Of a stretch of 64,000 nt of DNA, positions 1-8,184 are shown in pieces. A program made the translations under genes and the position numbers. The notes below the pieces were generated by a model, which did no database searches, was not told the DNA's origin, and worked only from the letters and a program-made list of their open reading frames with translations. The first letter of the stretch is position 1. Each line of letters begins with the position of its first letter. The stretch is from PALSA-129 sp963842505 (GTDB taxonomy: Bacteria > Acidobacteriota > Terriglobia > Bryobacterales > Bryobacteraceae): positions 744,001 through 808,000 of the forward strand of contig CAWJGZ010000004.1 of NCBI GenBank assembly GCA_963842505.1, read 5' to 3'.

Positions 1-404
1 AGTCCTCTCCGGAACGCCATGCTATGCAAGCTGATATTGATATCCTCATTCATCAACCGGCCGTTGCAGAACGCCACGGCATGGCCGTCAATGAGGCCGA
101 TGAGCTGATAAGGGTCCTTGAGGCGATTACGCACCCACCCGAGAACCTCGGCGTAGACACGGGCGCCGACAATGTCGTAAAAATCGTGGTCCACATCCAT
201 CAGCTTCTTGATATAGGCAAGGAATGCGGGAGTCTCTTCCTTTTCAAGCGGGCGGATCAGCATCATCTGGCCGCTTTTTACCTGAACCATGGCGGGTTCA
301 AACGGGGGGATGGGCATCGAGGGCCCCGAGAGCAGCGGCTCCAGTTCCTCAACAGTAAAGCTCACCACCTGTTGAGTCACCTTTTCGGGCGGCGCTTTCT
401 TCAT
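1..404 (-). CDS. GNAT-like N-acetyltransferase domain protein, partial at window edge
   Basis: An open frame starts with ATG at 404-402, preceded by GAGGTGG on the minus strand, and runs off the left edge after 134 codons, so the C-terminus is missing. The visible protein has a short variable leader, then a stretch near residue 37 (MMLIRPLEKEE) and a later section (LIGLIDGHAVAFCNGR, then MNEDINISLHSM) that read like the first helix and central strands of an acetyltransferase fold of the GNAT type. This assignment rests on overall look only: the acetyl-CoA-binding loop lies outside the window. The next gene upstream (alpha-glucan phosphorylase) is on the same strand with a gap of about 120 bases, so co-transcription is possible but unproven. 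The frame could equally be an uncharacterised protein. Confidence 0.45.
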   Translation of the reverse strand, partial: MKKAPPEKVTQQVVSFTVEELEPLLSGPSMPIPPFEPAMVQVKSGQMMLIRPLEKEETPAFLAYIKKLMDVDHDFYDIVGARVYAEVLGWVRNRLKDPYQLIGLIDGHAVAFCNGRLMNEDINISLHSMAFRRG

Positions 405-526
405 GGCTTCCACCTCTGACTTGGATGTAACACGATTGCCATATCCGGCGGAAGGACATGGGCGTCCGAAATTATGGATTCGGCCGGCGGCGCCAGCTCT
501 GGGACGTTAGTTGAACCTACTGTTTG

Positions 527-3082
527 TTATTCCTCCCACCGAATCCAGGGCATTTCGTATGGTAAGAGAGCGTCTTCGTGGAACGGCACTACGCGGATCG
601 CAAAGCCGCTGCTCCCGCTCTGCCCGCACTCCACCTCTCCTTCGTAGAGGTGATCGGTTCCCGAAGATTGACGCAGCGACAGATCCACCTGCGCGCCCTT
701 GCCGATCTGACCATCGGCGGCCAGCGGGCCATAGTAGGCCTGCACACGCACGTCGCCGGGAGAGAGGCTGCCCAATGAGACCCGCGCCGAGACCTTCACC
801 TTTGAGCCCACCAGGTACTCGCGGCTGCCCCCGTTCATATCTACCTGGATGACGTGCACCTCGGATGCATGATCGTGTAGTCGTTTCCGCCAGTCTATCA
901 GGGACTGCACCCGGCTCCTGTCGCCGGCCAGGCGGATGAGCCGGTTGGCAGCCGGGAGATAGAAGCGCTCGGCGTATTCGGCGACCATCCGGTTAGTGCT
1001 GAAGACCGGCGAAAGCCTCTTCATCGACGCCTTCATTTTGGCCAGCCAGCCGCGCGGTATGCCCGCGGCGTCGCGATCGTAGAAGAGCGGCACGACATCG
1101 TTTTCCAGAATGTGGTAGAGCGCCTCCGATTCCACCTGGTCCTGGTATTCCTGGTTGTCGTACTCCTCGCCGTTGCCGATCGCCCAGCCGACTTCCCGGT
1201 CGTAGGCCTCGTCCCACCATCCGTCCAGGATCGACAGGTTCAGCCCGCCGTTGGCCAGCAGTTTCATGCCGCTGGTGCCGCTGGCTTCGTTGGGCCGCCG
1301 CGGCGTATTCAACCACACGTCCGCGCCCTGCACCAGGTACCGCGCCACCGAAATGTCGTAGTCTTCCAGAAACACCACACTGCGCCTGACCTGCGGGTCC
1401 CGCGCGAATCGGATGATTTGCCGGATCAGTTCCTTGCCCTCCGTATCATGGGGGTGCGCCTTGCCGGCGAGGAGGATCTGCACGGGCCTTTCCGAGCCGC
1501 TGAGAATGCGCTTCAGCCGGTCCATATCGCGCAGCAGCAGAGTAGCCCGCTTGTAGGTGGCGAAGCGGCGCGCGAACCCAATGGTCAGAGCGTCGGGGGA
1601 GAGTACGCCGCCGGCAACCGCGATCTCCGCGTCGGTGCCGCCTCTCTGCTTCACCTGGGAGACCAGCCGCGAGCGGGCGTAGCTGACCAGGCGCTCCCGG
1701 CGGATCTGGTGTACCCGCCACAATTCCTGATCCGGAATGCGGTCTACGCGCTGCCAGAGAGCGGTATCGGCGGGTTTCTCGCCCCATTGCGGTCCAAGGT
1801 AGCGGTTGAGCAGGGCGCTCATCTCCATCGAGGTCCAGGAGCGTGTGTGGACCCCGTTGGTTACGGAGCCGATCGGCACCTCGTCCAAAGGATAACCGGG
1901 CCACATGGGTTGCGCCATCTTGCGCGTCACCAACCCGTGCAGTTTGGCGACTCCGTTGGTGTACGAGCTGTGACGCGACGCCAGGTACGCCATGTTGAAC
2001 GGCTCCCCGGAATCCGAAGGAACCTGTCTTCCGTAAGCCAGAAACTGTTCGACATTAAGGCCGAGGCTCTTTGCGTACTCGCGAAAGTACTTGTCCACCA
2101 GCCCCGCGTCGAAGCGGTCGAAGCCCGCCGCCACCGGAGTGTGCGTCGTGAACAGACTGCCCGCCGCGGCCACCTGGCGTGCCTCGTGGTAGGAGAAGCC
2201 AAGCTCCTCCATAATCATCCGGGTTCGTTCCGGCCCCAAAAACGCCGAGTGTCCTTCATTCATGTGGCACACGGTTGGCTTAATACCCAGCGCTTGAAGC
2301 GCCCGCATGCCGCCGATGCCAAGAACCATCTCCTGCTGGATGCGCAACTCGCGGTCGCCTCCGTACAGCGCTCCGGTCACCTGCCGGTCGTCGGCCGTGT
2401 TCTCCGCGACGTTGGTATCAAGAAGATACAGCGGCACACGGCCCACCTGGACTTTCCAGATCTGCGCTTCGAGGCGCCGTCCCGGCAAGTCGATGTGCAC
2501 CCTGAGCGGCTTCCCCGGGCCATCCTCCACCGGCTGGATGGGCAGGTTGTGGAAGTCGTTAATGGGATAGGTTTCCTGCTGCCATCCATCGGCATTGAGG
2601 TATTGATGAAAGTAGCCGCCCTGGTAGAGCAGGCCGATGCCAACCAGGGGCAGGCCGAGGTCGCTGGCCGATTTGAGATGATCCCCGGCCAGGATGCCCA
2701 GGCCCCCGGCGTAATTCGGGATGCACTCCGTCAGTCCGAACTCCGCCGAAAAATAGGCGATGCGGATTCCCATAGCTTCCGGGTGCGCCGTGGCGAACCA
2801 GCCGGCGCCGCTCAGGTACTCGTCCAGATTGGCGGACGCCAGGTCCATTTGCGCGAGAAAAGCCTCATCGCCGCAGAGTTCGTCGAGCCGCCTCTGGTCG
2901 ATGCGGCCGAGAATCAGGCGCGGGTTGTGCCCGGTCGCTTCCCACAGGTCGGAATCCAGCGTGCGGAAAAGTTCAATGGTCGGGTGGTGCCAGGACCATC
3001 GCAGGTTCAGGGACAGCTTGTTCAGGCACTGCAGGCGGGCCGGCAGGCGGGGCACAACATGATAAGCGTGAACTCGCGGCAT
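527..3082 (-). CDS. glgP: Alpha-glucan (glycogen/maltodextrin) phosphorylase, GT35
   Basis: This cytoplasmic enzyme releases glucose 1-phosphate from alpha-1,4-glucans using inorganic phosphate and pyridoxal phosphate. The 851-residue protein matches the bacterial glycogen-phosphorylase-type family in length. It starts with the N-terminal helical domain (LNLRWSWHHPTIELF), followed by the glycine-rich AYFSAEFGL and NYAGGLGILAGDHLKSASDLG signatures. The C-terminal PLP region reads LNTPRRPNEASGTSGMK, where the lysine is the expected Schiff-base residue. I chose the ATG at 3082-3080 because AGAGG lies eight bases upstream and the N-terminus then matches the family; the frame is open to a TTG/ATG at 3130/3127, a possible longer start. 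The gene stands alone between the GNAT-like fragment and a divergent MFS gene. The long open frame antisense to it is a GC-rich shadow. Confidence 0.95.
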   Translation of the reverse strand: MPRVHAYHVVPRLPARLQCLNKLSLNLRWSWHHPTIELFRTLDSDLWEATGHNPRLILGRIDQRRLDELCGDEAFLAQMDLASANLDEYLSGAGWFATAHPEAMGIRIAYFSAEFGLTECIPNYAGGLGILAGDHLKSASDLGLPLVGIGLLYQGGYFHQYLNADGWQQETYPINDFHNLPIQPVEDGPGKPLRVHIDLPGRRLEAQIWKVQVGRVPLYLLDTNVAENTADDRQVTGALYGGDRELRIQQEMVLGIGGMRALQALGIKPTVCHMNEGHSAFLGPERTRMIMEELGFSYHEARQVAAAGSLFTTHTPVAAGFDRFDAGLVDKYFREYAKSLGLNVEQFLAYGRQVPSDSGEPFNMAYLASRHSSYTNGVAKLHGLVTRKMAQPMWPGYPLDEVPIGSVTNGVHTRSWTSMEMSALLNRYLGPQWGEKPADTALWQRVDRIPDQELWRVHQIRRERLVSYARSRLVSQVKQRGGTDAEIAVAGGVLSPDALTIGFARRFATYKRATLLLRDMDRLKRILSGSERPVQILLAGKAHPHDTEGKELIRQIIRFARDPQVRRSVVFLEDYDISVARYLVQGADVWLNTPRRPNEASGTSGMKLLANGGLNLSILDGWWDEAYDREVGWAIGNGEEYDNQEYQDQVESEALYHILENDVVPLFYDRDAAGIPRGWLAKMKASMKRLSPVFSTNRMVAEYAERFYLPAANRLIRLAGDRSRVQSLIDWRKRLHDHASEVHVIQVDMNGGSREYLVGSKVKVSARVSLGSLSPGDVRVQAYYGPLAADGQIGKGAQVDLSLRQSSGTDHLYEGEVECGQSGSSGFAIRVVPFHEDALLPYEMPWIRWEE

Positions 3083-3228
3083 CGTGGAGACCTCTACGTT
3101 CCTCTCCAGTTTATCGGCTGTTGGCATCAATTAGGTTAGGCCAGTCCGGTTAAAGCGAACCCGATCCCGGTGCGATTCCGCATTGCGCATTGCCGCTTGC
3201 GGCGCACTCGCTTAAAATCTGATCCAGG

Positions 3229-4792
3229 ATGATAGCCCGTAGGAATCTGGTGGCGATCGCTGTGCTGTCCAGCGCCGTGATGGAGGTGCTGGACACTTCC
3301 GTTGTCAATGTCAGCCTGCCCCATATTGCGGGGAACCTTTCGGCCACCACGGATGAAGCCACCTGGGTGCTTACCTCCTACCTGGTAGCCAATGCCATCA
3401 TTCTGCCGATGAGCGGCTGGCTGGCAAACTACTTCGGCCGCAAACGCATGCTGCTGACGGTGGTGACGGGCTTCACCGTGTCGAGCCTCTTGTGCGGACT
3501 CGCGCCGAGCCTGCCGATGCTGATTTTCTTTCGCGTGTTGCAAGGCGTCACCGGCGGAGGGCTCCAACCGCTCTCCCAGGCGGTGCTGCTGGAGGAGTTC
3601 CCTCCTCGTGACCGCGGCAAAGCCATGGCGCTGTTTGGGCTGGGGATCGTGGCCGCTCCCATACTCGGCCCCACGCTGGGCGGGTGGATCACCGACACTT
3701 ACACCTGGCGCTGGGTCTTCTACATCAACCTGCCGGTGGGGATCACCAGTTTGATCATGATCTCGCTGTTCGTCACCGATCCGCCCTACCTCAAACGCGG
3801 CTCGCTGCGTGCGGACTTCTGGGGATTCGGCATGCTGGCCGTGGGCATGGGCGCGCTGCAGATCATGTTGGACAAAGGCCAGGAAGACGACTGGTTCGGC
3901 TCGCGCTTCATTATCACGCTGGCCGTCACCGCCGGTGTTTTCCTAATCGGCTTCATCATCCGGGAGTTATTGATCGACCAGCCCATCGTTCACCTCGGCC
4001 TGCTGAAATACAGGAGCTTCGCGGCCGGCATCTTCCTGGTTGCGGTGCTCGGCTTTGTGCTCTACAGCAGCCTGGTTCTCTTGCCGCTTTTCATGCAGAC
4101 CCTGCTCGGTTGGACCTCTGCCACGGCGGGCCTTTGGACCAGCCCGCGCGGGATCGGCACGGCGCTGTGCATGCCGCTGGTGGGCTACCTGCTTGGCAAG
4201 GGCTGGGATGGGCGCTGGCTGCTGACATTCGGTTTCGCCGTCGGCGGCCTTTCCCTCTTAGGCTTCTCCCACATGAACCTGCAGTCCGGAACCTGGGACA
4301 TCCTGGTGTGGCAGATCAGCCAGGGTCTCGGCATGTCGTTCATCTTCGTCCCGCTCACCACTCTGACGATGGACCCGATCCCCAAACGCGAGAACCGGCT
4401 ATGCCACCGCTCTCTACAGCGTCACGCGGAACATCGGCTCCAGCGTCGGCATCTCGTTCGTCACGACATGGCTCGCGCGCCGCGCCCAGTTCAGCCAGTC
4501 CCTGCTGGTTGCCCATGTGTCGCCCTACGATCCGGCCGCCCAACAGATGCTGAGCCAGGCCCAGGCGATGCTGATGCGCCATGGCGCCGATCCCGTGACC
4601 GCGAGCCGCCAAGCCATGGCGATGCTCTACGGCGTGGTGCAACGCCAGGCATCGGTGCTGAGCTTCCTGACGGTGTTTCGGTTGATAGGCCTCGCATTCC
4701 TGGTCATGATCCCGCTGATCCTGATCCTCCGAAAGCCAAAGCACCTCAGAGACGCAATGACCGTAATACCCCCGTCAAGGGAAGAGCGCTGA
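3229..4792 (+). pseudogene. DHA2-family MFS drug exporter (EmrB-like), interrupted by a frameshift
   Basis: The first frame (3229 to about 4395) encodes most of a 14-helix DHA2 exporter: MEVLDTSVVNVSLPHIAGNL is the classic TM1 signature, LANYFGRKRM is motif A and LGPTLGGWITDTYTWRW is motif C. At base 4396 the frame breaks. The continuation GYATALYSVTRNIGSSVG, which matches the conserved TM11 region of EmrB proteins, is read in the next frame and runs to a TGA at 4790-4792. The break is equivalent to one extra base, or to loss of two bases after codon AAC at 4393-4395. The downstream part is otherwise undamaged, so this is a recent mutation or an assembly error; read through, the product would be about 520 residues. 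No membrane-fusion partner gene is adjacent. Confidence 0.85.
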
Positions 4793-4858
4793 TTCGTATG
4801 AAAAGACCTTAAATAGTTTTGCGTGTTATAGTGTCGCATGAGAAGGAGCCTTGAACTT

Positions 4859-5269
4859 ATGCGGCGCGCGGTACCGATTCTCACTGGCGTGGTCCTGTGC
4901 GCTCTTGGCTTGAGTCTGGCCGCTTGCCACCATGCCAGTGATGGCGATCTGGAGACGTTGGAATACGCCAAGAGCACCATCAGCCTGGATGGCCCGGCGA
5001 GTGCGCGGATCACCGGCGGCAACGCCGTTGAAGTGGTAGGGCCGGCGACTAACCACGACAAGTTCCAGCACGACGTCTATTTCACGGCGACGCTTTGGGA
5101 TGCCGGCGGCAACGCCGTGGGAACGGCCACCGGCAAGCTGGAAGATTGGCCGGCAGGCCATCGCGGCCTTTACGTCCTTGAAGGCACGGTGAAGACTGCC
5201 AACTGGGCGCGCGTGACAGTGGTCGTCTCCAACGTGATGGAACATGTGAGGGGCCAAGCGGAGGAGTAG
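4859..5269 (+). CDS. Lipoprotein with FxLYD-like domain (paralogue of the 7466 gene)
   Basis: This small secreted protein has a lipoprotein signal (LGLSLAACHH; Cys of the lipobox near residue 23), so it is probably anchored to a membrane on the periplasmic side. The mature part has the run ATNHDKFQHDVYFTATLWDA, followed by GTATGKLEDWPAG and a closing beta strand. This is an FxLYD-like immunoglobulin fold: about 90 residues are plainly homologous to the C-terminal half of the protein at 7466. I chose the ATG at 4859 because AAGGAG sits ten bases upstream; an in-frame ATG at 4838 lacks a ribosome site. It is followed after five bases by the next gene, suggesting an operon with the 5275 and 5829 genes. 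Its function is unknown. Confidence 0.75.
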   Translation: MRRAVPILTGVVLCALGLSLAACHHASDGDLETLEYAKSTISLDGPASARITGGNAVEVVGPATNHDKFQHDVYFTATLWDAGGNAVGTATGKLEDWPAGHRGLYVLEGTVKTANWARVTVVVSNVMEHVRGQAEE

Positions 5270-5274
5270 GCCGG

Positions 5275-5832
5275 ATGCGTGCGCCAGGACCAAGCGGAGT
5301 CATCAAGACCGGAGCTGTGGCCGTGGCTTTGCTGTACGTCGTTCTGGTGCGATCCGCGGCAGCCGAGGGCAACTACCTCCTGACGGCGGAGATCCCGGCG
5401 ACGATCCGCAAAGGTGTGCCCGCCACTTTGGTCCTCCATGTCCACGGCGGGGCGGAGCCGGTGGATCTCCTGGTCCCATGCCTGGCCACTGCGCCACTCT
5501 TCATCAGCATGGAGGATGCCCTGGACACCACTCCCGCTAACGGGATCGATCTCGGGGTTGGCCCCGAGTCCAGCCTCCAGCCGGCTTGCATCACGTCCAT
5601 CGCAGGCGTCTCGAGCGGGCCCGGCGTCTATGTTTTTACGTGGGAGCCGGACACAGCCGGCCGGGTGAACCTGAAGTTCACTGCCGGCGCCAGCGCCCTG
5701 ACCGTGCCCGCCGACGTGGACAGCGCGCCACCTAGTCCCCTGATCCTTGCCATCTTCGTCGTCTTCGTCGCGCTTGTCTTGAGCGCGGCGGCATATGTGC
5801 GCCACCGGTGGCCGGAAGCGGCGGCCCCATGA
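5275..5832 (+). CDS. Secreted membrane-anchored protein of unknown function
   Basis: I do not recognise this 185-residue protein. It has an N-terminal hydrophobic segment (residues about 10-29, ending at an AAAE-type cleavage site), a beta-rich extracytoplasmic domain of about 120 residues with only two cysteines (VPCLAT and PACITS), and a C-terminal transmembrane helix (ILAIFVVFVALVLSAAAYV) followed by a short basic tail. This architecture suggests a periplasmic domain tethered to the inner membrane. The start is supported by GGAGGAG eight bases upstream. It lies five bases after the lipoprotein gene, and its stop overlaps the ATG of the 4Fe-4S membrane protein (ATGA), so translation is probably coupled. 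A periplasmic partner of that redox protein is a reasonable guess, but nothing in the sequence proves it. Confidence 0.7.
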   Translation: MRAPGPSGVIKTGAVAVALLYVVLVRSAAAEGNYLLTAEIPATIRKGVPATLVLHVHGGAEPVDLLVPCLATAPLFISMEDALDTTPANGIDLGVGPESSLQPACITSIAGVSSGPGVYVFTWEPDTAGRVNLKFTAGASALTVPADVDSAPPSPLILAIFVVFVALVLSAAAYVRHRWPEAAAP

Positions 5833-7166
5833 ATCTGTTGAATATTTCGTGGATCAGGGCCACGCTGCGCAGCCGGTTCTATCCCGCGGCCTTTCAATGG
5901 ATCACGGCAGCAGTGTTTCTTCTGGTTCTGGTGATGGCGCTCTTCGCAACCAGCAACGCCGGCCAGAATTTCGGGATGGCATTGGCCTGGACCGTCTGGT
6001 GGCCGCTGCTGCCGCTCTCTTTCATTTTCCTCGGACGCTTCTGGTGCGCCGTCTGCCCCCTGGCTTGGCTTTCCGATCGGGTCCAGCGCGCACTGGGAGT
6101 GCGGCTCTCCGTTCCGCGCGTCCTGGTGCGGTACGGTCCGTGGATCATAGCCGCGCTGTTCATAGTGATCACCTACCTCGACCTGACGTGGGAATTCGAC
6201 GGCGACGGGCGTAAGACTGGCTATCTACTGCTGGCGCTGCTCGCCGTGGTGATCTTCTTCGGCGCGTTTTTTGAGCGGCGGACGTTTTGCCGCTACGCTT
6301 GCTTCATTGGGGCATTCGCCTCCAATTACAGCCGGGCCGGCGTGCTGGAACTCCGAGCCGACCTGGACCGCTGCCGTCATTGCCGGACCTCGGAGTGCCG
6401 CCACGGAACGGCCTCCACACCGGGGTGCCCGGTTTTCCTTTTCGCTCCGGCCGTTGAGGATTCCGGTACGTGCCATCTTTGCGGGAACTGCGTAAAGAAC
6501 TGCCCGCACGATGCGATTCGCATTTCGGCCCGCCCTCCAACGGCGGAATTGTGGAGCGTGCGCCAGCCAAGGCTGCCCGATGTGGTCCTGGTAACGATCG
6601 TAATGGGCATGGTCCTCATCGAGCACGCCGCGGCGCTTAGTTCGTGGAATCCGCTGGTGGAGCAGACCGGCACGCTGCTGCGCCTGGAACCCCATGCGTG
6701 GGATCCGCTGATCAACGGATTTCTACTCACGGTGTTTATGCTGGCGCCGCTGGCGGGTTTAGCGGTTGCCGGCTTCCTCTCGGCGGCGCTGGACCGCACG
6801 CTAAGCCTGGCGATGGCATTCCAGAACTCCCTGGCCTTCGGTTATGCCATGATCCCGCTGACCCTGGCCAGCCACGTCGCACTCGGTCTCCATCGCTTGC
6901 TGGGATGGTCCCGGAGCATTCCCTTCGCCTTCCTGGCCATGATCGGCCGGTTCCCCGCGGGGACCGGCCCGGCCTGGCTGTCCACCCCGGCGGTTTCCCG
7001 GATTGAAATGGTGGTGTTGGCCTTGGGAATTGCCGGCTCCTGGTATTGCGCCTGGCGCATCGCTAAGAGCCACGCGCTCCGGAAGCCATGGGCCGCCTGG
7101 CTGCCGCACGCCTTTCTGCTTCTGGGCCTGCTGGCTGCCAACCTTTGTGCCATGAGCGAACTGTAA
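5829..7166 (+). CDS. NapH/NosR-like polytopic membrane protein with 4Fe-4S clusters
   Basis: This 445-residue polytopic membrane protein resembles the redox proteins NapH, the C-terminal half of NosR, and CcoG. Several N-terminal helices carry GRFWCAVCPLAW and RRTFCRYACFIGA, degenerate versions of the paired cysteine motifs of that family. A ferredoxin domain follows with CRHCRTSECRHG and the classical CHLCGNCVKNCPHDAI. Another four to five helices fill the C-terminus. Homologues pass electrons between the quinone pool and periplasmic or membrane metalloenzymes. The first paired motif has C-x2-CP rather than the usual C-x3-CP. I chose the ATG at 5829, which overlaps the preceding stop; an in-frame GTG lies at 5808. 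No N2O reductase, nitrate reductase or cytochrome oxidase gene is nearby, so its electron acceptor is unknown. Confidence 0.8.
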   Translation: MNLLNISWIRATLRSRFYPAAFQWITAAVFLLVLVMALFATSNAGQNFGMALAWTVWWPLLPLSFIFLGRFWCAVCPLAWLSDRVQRALGVRLSVPRVLVRYGPWIIAALFIVITYLDLTWEFDGDGRKTGYLLLALLAVVIFFGAFFERRTFCRYACFIGAFASNYSRAGVLELRADLDRCRHCRTSECRHGTASTPGCPVFLFAPAVEDSGTCHLCGNCVKNCPHDAIRISARPPTAELWSVRQPRLPDVVLVTIVMGMVLIEHAAALSSWNPLVEQTGTLLRLEPHAWDPLINGFLLTVFMLAPLAGLAVAGFLSAALDRTLSLAMAFQNSLAFGYAMIPLTLASHVALGLHRLLGWSRSIPFAFLAMIGRFPAGTGPAWLSTPAVSRIEMVVLALGIAGSWYCAWRIAKSHALRKPWAAWLPHAFLLLGLLAANLCAMSEL

Positions 7167-7465
7167 GGGCTTCGTACCTCACCGGGGTGTCGAGCCTCGA
7201 TTCGGCACGCACGAGGGTTTTCCTTGCCCGGCCGCCAGGCAAGGATTGGAATAAAAACAAAGGACTTGCGCACAGGTGCGGGCTGTGTTTCGAGGGCACG
7301 GGCGCCACCTTAAAGATCGGGCGCGGAGGGCTTTCCAGGCCCCCCTCTCCAGCTACGAAGGCTGGTAGTAGATCTTCAGAACTCCTACAATCGTCTCTGA
7401 TCTGAGGCGCCAGGACGAAGACTGCAAGCGAGATCTCGCTTCGCACCCCAGTGGGAGACATAGGC
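7167..7465 (+). other. Intergenic leader with hairpin and 16-bp palindrome
   Basis: No coding signal is apparent in these 300 bases. Two structures stand out. One is an imperfect hairpin around 7226-7250 (arms CCTTGCC and GGCAAGG), which could close the upstream operon although no T-run follows it. The other is the perfect palindrome AAGCGAGATCTCGCTT at 7426-7441, 24 bases upstream of the next ATG. The palindrome could be an operator or a leader hairpin for the gene at 7466. Confidence 0.5.
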
Positions 7466-8083
7466 ATGAAAAAGGCAATTGCAATCATAGCTGGATTGTG
7501 TTTGATGGTGCCCGGAATCGTCTGCGCTCAATCCGGCAAATCGACTTCGGCAGCCAAGTATGTAACTGGCACGATCCGCTCGTCTGACGGGTCCACAACC
7601 CTCGTCGTAAGCAGCGAAACCAACGGGAAGCGGGAAGTAACTACTTTCGTTTTGAACGCCAGCACGGAGAAAACTGGCGAGCTGACGAGAGGGGCCGACG
7701 TGACCGTTCAATACCGGGTTGACGGCGACCGGAACATCGCGACTTTCGTGCAGGCGCAACCGGCGGTTCTGGAGACGCTCGAATACGCCAAGAGCATGAT
7801 TAGCCTGGATGGTGAGGCTAAAGCGCATGTCACCACGGGCAACAACGTTACCGTTGACGGTAGCGCCACCAACCACGACAAGTTCCAACACGACGTGTTC
7901 CTAACGGCCACGCTTTCCGATGCCAGTGGCAAATCCGTGGGCACTGCAACGGGCAGGCTTGAGGATTTGCCTGCCGGCCAACACGACAATTACCAGCTCG
8001 TCGGCACCGTCACATCGCCAAACTGGGCGCACGTGAGCGTGGTCATCTCGAACGTTACGGAACACGTGCAGAGAGCAAAATAA
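7466..8083 (+). CDS. Secreted protein with two beta domains, C-terminal FxLYD-like
   Basis: A 205-residue protein with a clear Sec signal peptide (MKKAIAIIAGLCLMVPGIVCAQ, cleavage after the final Ala). The first mature half (about residues 30-95) has a small OB- or SH3-like beta pattern (VTGTIRSSDGSTTLVVSSE then ADVTVQYRVDGDRN), as found in periplasmic DUF5666-type domains. The second half repeats the domain of the lipoprotein at 4859: LETLEYAKSMISLDG, ATNHDKFQHDVFLTATLSDA and NWAHVSVVISNVTEHV are nearly identical in order and spacing. The ATG at 7466 is preceded by GGGAG ten bases upstream; the extra codons upstream have no ribosome site. Two paralogues flanking one redox protein suggest a shared complex or a local duplication. 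Confidence 0.75.
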   Translation: MKKAIAIIAGLCLMVPGIVCAQSGKSTSAAKYVTGTIRSSDGSTTLVVSSETNGKREVTTFVLNASTEKTGELTRGADVTVQYRVDGDRNIATFVQAQPAVLETLEYAKSMISLDGEAKAHVTTGNNVTVDGSATNHDKFQHDVFLTATLSDASGKSVGTATGRLEDLPAGQHDNYQLVGTVTSPNWAHVSVVISNVTEHVQRAK

Positions 8084-8184
8084 CCGGGTGCCATGGGCTG
8101 TCACCGCGGCCCGTTCAGGCGGCGGCGTACCGGCCAGATCCGGTTTTCCGATGTCAACTGATCCATTGTGGTGAGGAATCCAAA

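Noticed and set aside
1112..3139. Open frame of 675 codons opposite the alpha-glucan phosphorylase
   Set aside because: The phosphorylase frame has unmistakable family motifs throughout; the opposite frame has none.
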